Made by a program: the position numbers and the translations under genes
Notes under the pieces: model-generated
The model's input: the letters and a program-made list of their open reading frames with translations, nothing else
What the model was told of the DNA's origin: nothing
Database searches by the model: none
Source of the DNA: Trachythela sp. YZ-2020
Taxonomy: Eukaryota > Cnidaria > Anthozoa > Malacalcyonacea > Clavulariidae
Reading direction: 5' to 3'
Length of the DNA stretch: 64,000 nt
Assembly (NCBI GenBank): GCA_016169945.1
Contig: JADLSH010000367.1
Span: forward strand, 3,100,001 to 3,164,000
In this document: piece after piece, positions 26,001 to 34,304 of the stretch
Numbering within the stretch: position 1 is the stretch's first letter
Layout: every line of letters starts with the position of its first letter

Positions 26001-28446
26001 ATAATTCATTATGCAAATCCATGGCACATCCACTATAGCAGATAGCATAACAATAGCTGTGCTCTAAACATGGAGAATAATTACCCACAATTTCAATAGA
26101 CCTAACGTAATAACCTTACTCATGAAAGACTAAGGAAAGTAACCAATAATTAGATCCAGCTGCCATGTTCGATTTGCATTAGAATTTGAAATAACAGTAT
26201 ATAGAGTGTTGTTGAACACTAGGTAAGCAAACATAACTTTCCAGGGATTATTCTAAGCATGGATTTGCCACCACTTCTTGGTGTTGTAAAACATTTCTGG
26301 AGTTGTAAATGGAAATTACTGGAGTTGTTTGTTCATAGTTTTATTTTCAATTTGAACAAAAGATCAAAACTGTATATACTATTATTTATACCATAGTTTT
26401 ATCCAACATGATAATAAGTAATTCACAAGGAATAGCACATATAAACCTTGACATTAATTTAACAACTGATTGTAGTACAGCTACTTTCAGCTGTCTGACC
26501 CAAGGTGTATATCAAGGTATGCACAAACATCTACATGGACCATTTGGTGAGACTTGATGATAAGGATGACATATGTGTTGAGTTATGTACTTTCTCATGT
26601 GCTGAACTTAGAAATGGCCGCCAGACATCTCCAAACTTTAATATGATGGTTCGGGAGCGCGGGTGAAAATGCTGTAAATATACGATACTATTATTGCTTC
26701 GATGCAGTGCCCCAACAACCCTAAAAACGTATGCTATATAGAATAATGTTTTGTTTTGAGATTTCTTAATTAACTGGAGTTGTAAAATTTTCTTAGAATA
26801 ATCCCTGTAACTATAACAATGTCACATAGATTGTATACCATTATAATAAAATAATATATTGCATGCAAAGGTGCCGACAACAGTTACAGAAAGACTAATG
26901 ACCCTAATCTATGTACTACAATTTAATATTGAGATATATGTTTTGGAAAGAAATTTCCTTAAAATATCACAGTTTTATACAAAAGCCATTTATGCTTTAT
27001 GGCTCCTTAACAAATTGAATCAACTAACTGAAAGTTAATAAATCACATAGTAAGGATTATAGTTGCAAAGACAAAAGAACAATGTAGAACAACGACAAAC
27101 ATTTGCACTACACACTATCACAAGCACTTTAAGAGATGCACACTACCCAGTAATTAGGAGAATAACTAATAGCAAACCGCCAATAGTGCAGACAATTTAG
27201 GATCAACATCATTTAGTATACTTGATTATTATTATTGACAGCAGGTGAAATAATCAAGTAAAAAGATGCATAACTTAAATCAAACCTCATAAACACATTT
27301 ATGTAGTATGTTATAGCAATATTTTACGCAAAACTCATCCTTAAGATTGCGTAAATTTTGTACATATTTCTAAGAATTAACATCATCTGTTCTATGCTTC
27401 CGAATGATGAACGTCTTACCGGAAATGCAACTATGTTTAGTTGTTCTAAAAGCGTGGTGACAAAATCTTTTATAAACAATTTGCCTTCAAGCATTAGTTA
27501 CAAGTGTTACAAGACAGAATCTTTACAGTAAATTTGCAACAAAAGCCGGGGGCGGCCAAACGAGGAAACAATTTAAAGCTGCAACAGCCCTTAAATGAGA
27601 CAATTAGAAGTTCTGCAAAGAATCAGTTAAAAGAACCGTAAATTACACTTAGTTAACAATATTCCAAAGTATGTTAATGTGTTGGAAGAGTTTATAATAA
27701 TAATGGAACTCCGTGGGACAATTGATGGGAAATGTCAACAAGTACGGGGTATATATAGAGTATTATAAACATACATGTACCTCATATGCATTAGCAATGT
27801 TTACTGTTTCTCCTTTCTCAGCTACATATCCTACAACACCAGTACCCCATGGCACTCGTATTTCTTCAAAATCATCTAAATCTTCAACTTTAGACTCCGC
27901 ATTTACATCAAACACCGTCGAGACAAGACATCTAGGTTCATCTACTGAACCTTGAACTAGAAACATAGAACAACGATCGCCATTTACTAAAATACTAACA
28001 TTCTGTAATATTTTATGACACAGACTTCGTAATTCTAAATCTTCTGCAATGTCTTTTACTAATTCCATCATCAATTCAGTTTCATCCAAACGGCTTAGTT
28101 CTTCTCTAGATTTTCTATAAGATGCTCTCTTTAACTTCGTATAGTATTCTCGATCTGGACTAAGGAAGCTCGTTTGGCCGTCAACAACATTAAGAATTGG
28201 TTTTAGTACGCCTCTCATGCTTGTGTCTAATTCAGAAGCAGAAATCTTTCGTACTGGAGTAGATGTTCCAGATGTTGGCGGAGTACCAGCATCTCTAGAT
28301 TGTGTCCTAGGTCTCGCACGATAGAACAAACTTCGACTAGCTTTACGTGAGAAATATGAATTCACAAATTCAGGATGATCATCCAGCCATTTCTCAACTT
28401 CCTCTGCAGAATATTCATTCTCACCGTCTGTGTTTGTACTCGACAT
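7827..28446 (-). CDS. PDE11A: Dual-GAF cyclic nucleotide phosphodiesterase, PDE11A type
   Basis: The protein hydrolyses cyclic nucleotides (dual cAMP/cGMP in known PDE11) in the cytosol. Twenty-one coding exons on the minus strand join in phase to about 867 aa. They are 28446-27781, 24064-23975, 22853-22776, 22669-22580, 21894-21757, 20933-20848, 20693-20627, 19329-19282, 18285-18142, 17799-17707, 17450-17400, 16806-16660, 15661-15554, 14468-14359, 13719-13632, 11390-11290, 11143-11066, 10314-10251, 9449-9375, 8458-8375 and 8024-7827. All introns are GT-AG. Order: N-terminal WLDDHPEF segment, GAF-A (about 126-305), GAF-B (about 315-490), catalytic domain (about 565-790). Motifs such as DADRCS-like [21 protein letters not shown] and CERCSVLL match PDE11A better than PDE5 or PDE6. 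The start is the ATG at 28446. The last exon could instead splice at CAAG/GTATGAGA (7919), so the final residues are less certain. Confidence 0.93.
8375..15661 (-). CDS. PDE11A: PDE11A exons 13-20: catalytic domain
   Basis: All landmarks of class I phosphodiesterases are present: YHNWRHAFN (proton-donor His near residue 585), [10 protein letters not shown] (metal ligands His and Asp, residues 625-631), the MEHHHFDHC block, [10 protein letters not shown], the second metal-ligand Asp in [13 protein letters not shown], and the nucleotide-binding Gln region ([12 protein letters not shown]). Nothing essential is missing, so the enzyme should be active. Exons 14 to 18 use phase 2 junctions that only work together, which supports the model. 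Confidence 0.92.
8552..8601. repeat. Short tandem repeat, 17-bp unit
   Basis: The unit ACATAATCTTGTAATTT is repeated almost exactly three times inside a PDE11A intron. Confidence 0.7.
9175..9330. repeat. Interspersed repeat shared with 39,355-39,510
   Basis: The two stretches share the order ATGAATAATAC..., TCAGATCTGCAGACAAT, TTGTGTTGTCT and CAGCAGCCAATCAAA. They are about 80 percent alike by eye. One lies in a PDE11A intron and the other in an EXD1 intron. They look like two copies of a dispersed non-coding element of unknown class. Confidence 0.6.
9830..10137. repeat. Degenerate ACAAGTTGTT minisatellite
   Basis: About 300 bases are made of overlapping versions of CAACTTGTAACAAG and its reverse complement, many themselves palindromic (ACTTGTTAACAAGT). 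The array sits in a PDE11A intron. No coding frame accompanies it. Confidence 0.7.
10505..10600 (+). repeat. tRNA-like SINE fragment
   Basis: A tRNA-like B box, GGTTCGATTCCTG (about 10565), is preceded at the usual distance by a degenerate A-box-like stretch. The sequence cannot fold into a proper tRNA cloverleaf, so it is best read as a short tRNA-derived SINE piece. A similar B-box remnant (GGTTCGAATCC) lies near 13,381. Confidence 0.35.
11410..12250 (+). mobile_element. 5'-truncated non-LTR retrotransposon (LINE)
   Basis: Open pieces at 11410-11601 and 11598-11795 match the C-terminal part of a LINE reverse transcriptase: [52 protein letters not shown] and LQRLQNRG, followed by a 3' UTR and an AATAAAT-rich tail near 12,230-12,252. 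A stop and frame change fall between the pieces and no upstream RT motifs are present, so it is a dead 5'-truncated copy. It lies antisense within a PDE11A intron. The residues resemble CR1/Jockey-like elements, but the clade cannot be fixed from so short a fragment. Confidence 0.8.
12400..12800. repeat. Composite repeat shared with 35.2 kb and 38.2 kb
   Basis: The segment 12,404-12,450 (CCTTCGCTCGAAACGTCGAA, then TTCTTATTGTATTTTTCAGG) recurs at 35,227-35,276. The segment 12,515-12,560 (ATGTTATTTACCGGCTGGGA, then GGTCCGTA) recurs at 38,227-38,260, and both of these end in a GGTCCG...CCAATCA stretch. Two interspersed families therefore abut here. Confidence 0.6.
16660..19329 (-). CDS. PDE11A: PDE11A exons 8-12: GAF-B to catalytic linker
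   Basis: Exon 8 ([14 protein letters not shown]), exon 9 ([13 protein letters not shown] and the NK...F..NDE signature) and exon 10 ([15 protein letters not shown], then [10 protein letters not shown]) complete GAF-B. Exon 11 ([11 protein letters not shown]) is the linker helix, and exon 12 leads into the catalytic domain ([13 protein letters not shown]). Frame is phase 0 at each of these junctions. Confidence 0.9.
16915..17245 (+). repeat. Dispersed repeat, inverted relative to 22,085-22,300
   Basis: The blocks CGCGAGAATATGACGTCACG, CCTTGAACAAGGAGGAGTAT and TTTAGCATGTCTAGAACTCG, then AATGTCAGCCATGTTGGATT, appear in reverse complement and reverse order at 22,085-22,300. Both copies are in introns of PDE11A, about 5 kb apart and facing each other. 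Confidence 0.75.
20627..24064 (-). CDS. PDE11A: PDE11A exons 2-7: rest of GAF-A and start of GAF-B
   Basis: Exon 2 reads [20 protein letters not shown], exactly where GAF-A of PDE5/11 continues. Exons 3 and 4 carry the NK...F...DE signature (VINK, then TFTAEDEK) and [12 protein letters not shown], closing GAF-A. Exon 5 opens GAF-B with [13 protein letters not shown] and [10 protein letters not shown]. Exons 6 and 7 meet in phase 2 only if the donor at 20847 (AG/GTGAATG) is used. An earlier GTAAGG in exon 6 would give an in-frame stop after joining. Confidence 0.9.
22085..22300 (-). repeat. Second copy of the 16.9-kb repeat, opposite orientation
   Basis: Reverse complement of most of 16,915-17,245, with internal deletions. 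Together the copies could pair in the PDE11A primary transcript. Confidence 0.75.
23368..23575 (-). mobile_element. tRNA-derived SINE
   Basis: Read on the minus strand it begins GGTGGCGCAGTCGTCAGGAC (A-box region), with the B box GAGTTCGATTCCCGC at the correct spacing. A central domain follows, GTGGGTTTTCTCCGGGCACT, then CCGGTTTCCTCCCAC. That central block is a motif I associate with widely distributed animal SINE families; the family name is not certain from memory. The element sits in an intron of PDE11A. Confidence 0.75.
24065..27780. other. PDE11A intron 1
   Basis: This 3.7-kb intron separates exon 1 from exon 2. At about 25,060-25,270 lies a repeat-like block with GCACCCAGATGCACCCTACT and TTTTACTCTGTCTAATGTC, flanked by related GTTAATGGGT motifs, probably an interspersed element. 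No exon-like frame with splice signals was seen in the rest. Confidence 0.4.
27781..28446 (-). CDS. PDE11A: PDE11A exon 1: N-terminus and first half of GAF-A
   Basis: This exon encodes 222 residues. They start [10 protein letters not shown] and hold the conserved [13 protein letters not shown] block (21-33), a basic Ser/Thr/Pro-rich linker (36-70) with candidate kinase sites (RKISASE at 67-73), then [12 protein letters not shown] opening GAF-A. The cyclic-nucleotide-pocket motifs NGDRCSMFL (155-163) and [11 protein letters not shown] (198-208) follow. The exon ends in frame at NAYE before the donor GTACATGTATG. The ATG is chosen because the frame upstream offers only non-ATG codons. GAF-A binds cyclic nucleotide in mammalian PDE11. 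Confidence 0.93.
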
Positions 28447-31400
28447 GACCAAGCAAGCTTTACCAACAACCTAGCTCAAAGTAAAATGTGATTTCCAGGT
28501 ATCATCACCTAATAATTAATGTGAGCAACAAACGGGCCCAAATATTCAAGGCTTGTCATTATCGTTCGAAATGGCAGAACATAACAAGACGTGATCATAA
28601 AGCTGTTGAATACGTAATCACCATTAAATCATTTAATAGCTGATTGGATGAGGGGGAATCAAACCAAATTGTCCGTAGTACTCTCTTCTTTATAACAATC
28701 TGAAACAAAACAAAATAAAAACAAACACAAAAGACGTTTTGAATTAAAATACAAAATCCGTTCTCTTCGAGAGCGGTACAGATAAACTTATCCCCAATCC
28801 CTCGTAATTACGCGGTTACATGAGCTTGACGTCAAGACGCTGCATGCCTGCATATCAATCATGTTTTATGCAGTAGCAAACGTCAAGTGCTTTTATTGAC
28901 GTGTGTGCTGCAGATGGAAAACATAACAGGAAAGTTCCTAATAGAGCTTTGTTTGAAAAAAGGAATAACTTTGTACATTCGTCTTTGTGTAGTAGTGTAC
29001 CTATATAATCTATATTCATTTCGCCTTGTCGGTTTTGTCTTGTAGCTTGCACAAAATCATGCCCAGCAATACGATTAGATATTTAAGGCTATAAACAGGC
29101 AAGAGTTGCCCTCATGATAACCTATGACAACAATATGTCACAAATTCTTTGTCCGTCGTCCGCCGTCATTGTTCGGCATGCATACAGTCTTTTATATTAC
29201 CCATACATTTGACATCTCGATATATATGTCCGTTACCTGACAAATCCGTATGTGAATTTTCGGAGCTCTTCAGAATGTGTACGGTTGTCAATATGTCGAG
29301 GACCTTCTTATTCCAATATCTTTCGCCTTTGTTTTGAAAACAGATGATTAATCCCACGAATTTATGTCGTTATGAAATTACAAGGCACGACAAAACACGG
29401 TCAATTACTCGAACGTGTGTTGTAACAGGCCGCCTACTTGCCACAAATTGCAGCTTTTACGCTGGTGGTCACGGCATCAAACAGCTAAGTACAAACCTCA
29501 CTGACAATGTGCAATAAATATGCACGATAAATATTTCAACATTTTCCCCGACCGTTGTAGTTATATTAAAACAAGCTTGATTAACGTCATTTAATGACGT
29601 CAACGTGTCTAGGCGGCTTAAGTGCGCGGTTTAAAATGTTAATCGTTTCTACACGAGTTGCTACAATCCTGACAAGTAAATTGTGCTTTCCACTGAGAAA
29701 TAAATGGCTTAGCTCTTCATTCTAATCAAAAGAACGCTATGTATTTTTGCAACAATAATGACTATTTTCAGGCAGGTGTCTCGCTGACACCGGTCATATT
29801 GACGTCAGACAGAAATGCCTCGAGCTAGAACATTTTATATCCATGTTCAAATAACCACAAATCAAAGAGAAATGAATTTCCACAATGTTGCGTTTCATTT
29901 TCAGCTGAATGTTCAACCAAACTAGATAAATAACTTTTTTCATGTGCAGAGCTTTCTTTTGGAACTTTAAACAGACGTTTCGGAATATAGAGTCAGGCAA
30001 AAATCTTAGCAATGTTCTAGCTTTCATCAATTCAAACAATGTTATTTCCAGAGTGTTACTTGATATATTTTTAAATCCGTGTCTCTAAGACTCTAACCAA
30101 GTAGCATTAGGATAAGAAGTTTATTTATATTGTACCAACAGCACTTTTACTGTAAATAGGAACTGTTCTCAGCGAATACAAGCATGCACGGGATTTTAAA
30201 GTGATTAACCGAATCACAACTGCTATATCAATATGTTTAAACTATTTATAGGACTATGTTAACGTGATCAAATGACGAAAATTTCTTTATATCAAATCAC
30301 CTAGGTTTTCAACACATTAACCATCAAAATTCGTAACTTAAGTTACCAGTAACTCTTAACTTAACTCTTCACCGGAGATATGTCTGGATTAATTCACTCC
30401 ATGCAAAAACGAAGCTAAAAAGATGCATGGTTCTGGGGCCACGGAAGTGAGTGCCCTCTTTTTCTGGATTGAAAGTGCCTTTTCCAATGATACGCAAAAT
30501 CCATGTACACATAACTTCTAGATTAGGTAAAAAATTGCCTCAGAGCGCAGGAAATGGTGTTGCTGAGACCTTAGAAATATAAATTTTTCCCTGTAGTGCA
30601 TACCCCCCTACAATGCTTGTTCTTTAAATTGTACCATCAGCATATTTTCTAAACCCCCCCAAAAAAATTTCCTGGATACGTTACTGATAAGTGCCCCTTT
30701 TTGGCGGTGCCCCACCCCACACTTTTAAGATGCTTCCGCGGCATTTGGTTCCCATCGTTCACGGATGTTGCGTCAACAACGAGTTATACTGTATTATCGT
30801 GTGTCTATACAATGATGAATATCAGCAAAGCCAAAATATATGTCTAGTATAATGCAGTTTAATCCACCTAACGCTATCAATGCGAGTGACCAACGTACAA
30901 CAATGGTGACATCTAGGCTTCAACTCCTGCGTACGTGGATAGGAACAGACTTGTACTATTTGTACTTGTAGTTTATGTTACACTGCATGACTGATTGGCA
31001 TTTTTACTGGACTGTATGGAGAGCAGTGGAAACTAGTGCCCATCCTTTCTCATTTTGTTTAGCCATGCAATTTCTCTTCGGTTGCAAGGCATGCAAGTCC
31101 AGTATAATTAATGAATGGTCGATAATCAAATTATTAATAATTTCGTGTACATCATTTTAGCGTTGATATACAATAAAGTCATGAAACGTTTCCAGAATAT
31201 TCTCCTGGTTCGAACTTTAATTAATGCCTGCTTTCAATCTTCTCACTGTTAATTACGTACCGTAGGTAAATAGGTGATATCTAAACATAGAAATGAGTTG
31301 ATGGTACATTCTAAATCTCAGCTTGCCAACTGGATGCCTTACTACAGCTAGTCCTGTTCGTATTTGCTATTAGCTTTGATAATAGTTTGTTTTGCGCTAG

Positions 31401-31703
31401 CTTTGACCTTTACGCGAGAGTCAGGGCTAAATTATATGGTACTTGAAGACATTCCGAGTGCATCCGGATCAATTATAAGTCTAGTACAGTAGGAAGTATT
31501 CATGCTAGTCATTCACTGTACTTTTAGTAATTGTGATTAAACCTTCCCATCATACACTTTCTTTCCATTTTAATGAAATCTCGTAAAAAGTATAGTTATC
31601 ACGATGTAATAGCATGCCTACAAACATACATACATCGTAATGTGTTCATGCGCGTATATAGAGACGATTGTAAAAGCAATTTTCATTCAAATTCAACTTA
31701 TTA

Positions 31704-31938
31704 GGGAGCTTTAGCACTGACTACGAGTACGACTACGAGATTCGTCATTTTCGCGTGTTGTTTGCATACGCCAATCTCGCAAAAGTCGTAGTCGTCGGGC
31801 TTTTGAGTACGATATTTATAAAAAATCTCAGTCAAAAGCCCAACGACTACGACTTTTGCGAGATGGCATATACAAACAACACGGCGTTTGGCGGGAAAAT
31901 GACGAATCTCGTACTCGTAGTCATTGCTAAAGCTCTCC
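31704..31938. mobile_element. Foldback MITE, 235 bp
   Basis: The arms GGGAGCTTTAGCA...GACTACGAGTACGA and their reverse complement pair across a centre near 31,822. They include CGCAAAAGTCGTAGTCGTCG on the left and its match on the right. The flanks offer ATTA on both sides as a possible short duplication. No coding capacity. Confidence 0.75.
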
Positions 31939-31989
31939 ATTATGCGGGGTGACAGAATAGAATGAGCGATTTTTAGCCTCAAGGCTAAC

Positions 31990-32339
31990 CAGGGACGCCG
32001 GAGAGGGGGCCGCGGGAGGGGACAAGCGCTCCTTTCCCCCCCTTTTCTAAGGGGGGCAAAAGTGCCCTTTTAATATAAATAAAACAATAATAAAACTGCC
32101 AAAGAAAGGAAAATACAACTGTAAACTAGACGATCAGTTCATATTGGGAAAGCCAATTTTCCATTGTTTTCGATCTTAGTTTTACATTTTTACATTACAT
32201 TTTACATCTGTACTTCTTTATAGAAATAACGATTAATTTGAAAATCATCGAAATCCCACCGAAAGGGCGTGGCTGCGAAACTCTCTCAACTGCCCTTACG
32301 TTCGCATTGCCCCCCCCTGCCATTGCTACGGCGTCCCTG
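31990..32339. mobile_element. 350-bp MITE with CAGGGACGCCG termini
   Basis: The element begins CAGGGACGCCGGAG and ends CTACGGCGTCCCTG, an 11-bp perfect terminal inverted repeat. CTAAC flanks both ends (31,985-31,989 and 32,340-32,344), a probable target duplication. The interior is C- and G-tract rich with no ORF. The CAGGG start recalls hAT-type ends, but the duplication is shorter than the usual 8 bp. Confidence 0.65.
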
Positions 32340-33497
32340 CTAACAACTTTTAGATTTGGAATGCTTCGACTTCTGAGTACTGTCAATCATCACGTTTTTA
32401 CCTAGTTTCCTTACCACTACCACGTGTTTTAATACCAGAATATTGGACTGTATACAGTGCGTATGCAACCTTAAACATCAAAGAGAAGGTAATCGTAAAA
32501 AAATTAAATAGGATAACACAAACATTTAAATCTTCTTAATCCAAGGACAAATACAATTATATACAACTGGTCTAACACGCATTACATACTACGACTCAAT
32601 AAGTCAGTAAGCAAATGTGAAATGAGCAGTCGTATTTTGTCCAAATTTAACTAAACCATACGACTCTTCTCAACAAGTCCATGCTATTGTGAAAAATGAG
32701 CATTTTACTGTACATGTATGAGACAAATGATCTGTTCATCGTTCCAACCAAGGACCTTGGCAACCATTATTTCAATACAGACATAAGTCCATTACAGCGA
32801 CTTTAACGTTGTAATATCAGCTGCAGTGTTCGGGATATGCAAATAAGACAGTACCCATTTACTACCATATACTCCGTTAACAGGTTAGGCAAAGCAATGT
32901 ACATATATTCTAGAATGTCAAACACTTTCCTCAACAACGGGAATTTACAAGCGGACTACATCCGCAGTTCAAATGTTTCTCCAACCGTATAAAAACTGGT
33001 CTCTTCAATAGAGCTTGTATTTTAGCACGTAATATATTTCCCATTCACTTCATACACGGCCATTTTATAACGGCAGCTCCACAATCATAAGCCTGCGAGA
33101 CAGGCTTTCCGGGCAATGGCCAATGGACAAACGATCCAAAATCGTCAATTTCCATCTCTTGCAGTCCATCAACTTCGACGAAATGTTGTATGTGTGTTTG
33201 AATCTCCAATGCCGCCGTAAAACTTCTATAACTAATTGCAGTTCGGGCACAGCCACAGGTGACTGCCAAGATTTGACGCCCATTTGTTTCATCGCCTCTT
33301 TGTACATCGAAGAGACATCATGTCTATATTTAACACGCTAAACATCACAACTAATTTAACTTTATATATTAACTTTACACTATTCAAACTTTAATTTCTA
33401 AACACAGTTGTTAGTAGAACAAACGTCAAGCACCTAAAAACATGTAGTTATAATTTTGAATAAAAAAAATTCAGGCGGCCACCTTCTGCTTCCCTGA

Positions 33498-34304
33498 TTA
33501 CTGATGGCTAATGCGAACACGTGGTCCACTTGGTATCCCGTGCAATCCAGGTGCTGAAACTATTTCTGACGAAGTTAAAAGTTCCTCATCAGGGGGGAAT
33601 TGCAATCGATCATGTTGACCTATACCAACATTATACGATGATAAGCCCTGTTGAGAAGTACCGTTATACGATAAGCCCTGTTGAGAAGTACCACCATATG
33701 ATGATAGTCCATAAGGTCGTTCATTTGGTTTACGTGCGCCTGGTAATTGCGCATTCCGAATGAGTGACGCTCCACGACCACGACCAAATTTTGGATCACG
33801 TGATGATAACCTCATGTGTTGCAGGCCTGATGAAGCACGCGGGGACTGGCCACTACCATCTGAATCTGAACTGAGTTGTGGAAAATCATCCTGCGAGAAT
33901 ATTCCTGAATTGCCAGACCAGAGACTCCCGCGACCAGACGAAAATCTGCGTGTGGATTCATTCACACTAGGATTTCTTAGTTTCGGTTGCGTTTTTGGAG
34001 CTTCATCTACGACATGTATTTTCTCAACTTCGGTTGCTAAATTAGAAAGACCCTCGTCAGTACCAAGGTTGCCAGGTGCAGGGACTGGTGAATTTCGTTC
34101 TGGTTTCGCGGCAAATGGTGGATATTTGTGTTCACGTACACGCATACCACGTTGTTCGTATTTCACCATGAAATTATGTCCTTCCTCCCAAGCCCGGCGT
34201 TGATCTTCGTTCTCGTTATCTATCTCATGGTCAAGTTGTCTGTGTCGAGGTCGTTCACGACGTTGAAGTTCATAGAACATCTCAGGCAGAGCAGTAGATG
34301 AAAA
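33498..34304 (-). CDS. EXD1: EXD1 last exon: disordered C-terminal tail
   Basis: The exon follows TTCTACAACAG and encodes 268 residues. It begins FSSTALPEMFYELQRRERPR, continues into a charged stretch (EDQRRAWEEGHNFMVKYEQR), then a Ser/Pro/Gly-rich tail with an FGRGRGASL motif, and GTSQQGLS repeated twice. The tail stops with RVRISHQ. The GRG motif is a candidate arginine-methylation and Tudor-binding site; that is inference. Confidence 0.85.
   Translation of the reverse strand, partial: FSSTALPEMFYELQRRERPRHRQLDHEIDNENEDQRRAWEEGHNFMVKYEQRGMRVREHKYPPFAAKPERNSPVPAPGNLGTDEGLSNLATEVEKIHVVDEAPKTQPKLRNPSVNESTRRFSSGRGSLWSGNSGIFSQDDFPQLSSDSDGSGQSPRASSGLQHMRLSSRDPKFGRGRGASLIRNAQLPGARKPNERPYGLSSYGGTSQQGLSYNGTSQQGLSSYNVGIGQHDRLQFPPDEELLTSSEIVSAPGLHGIPSGPRVRISHQ

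Larger units (their letters stand above)
28447..33497. other. Intergenic region between EXD1 and PDE11A
   Basis: Both genes run leftward, so this holds the PDE11A promoter and 5' UTR (right of 28,447) and the EXD1 3' UTR (left of 33,497). Two MITEs are listed separately. A GC-rich repeat-like block lies at about 30,430-30,745. Two overlapping minus-strand frames at 33,045-33,340 stay open for 70-80 codons without recognisable homology. Confidence 0.4.
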
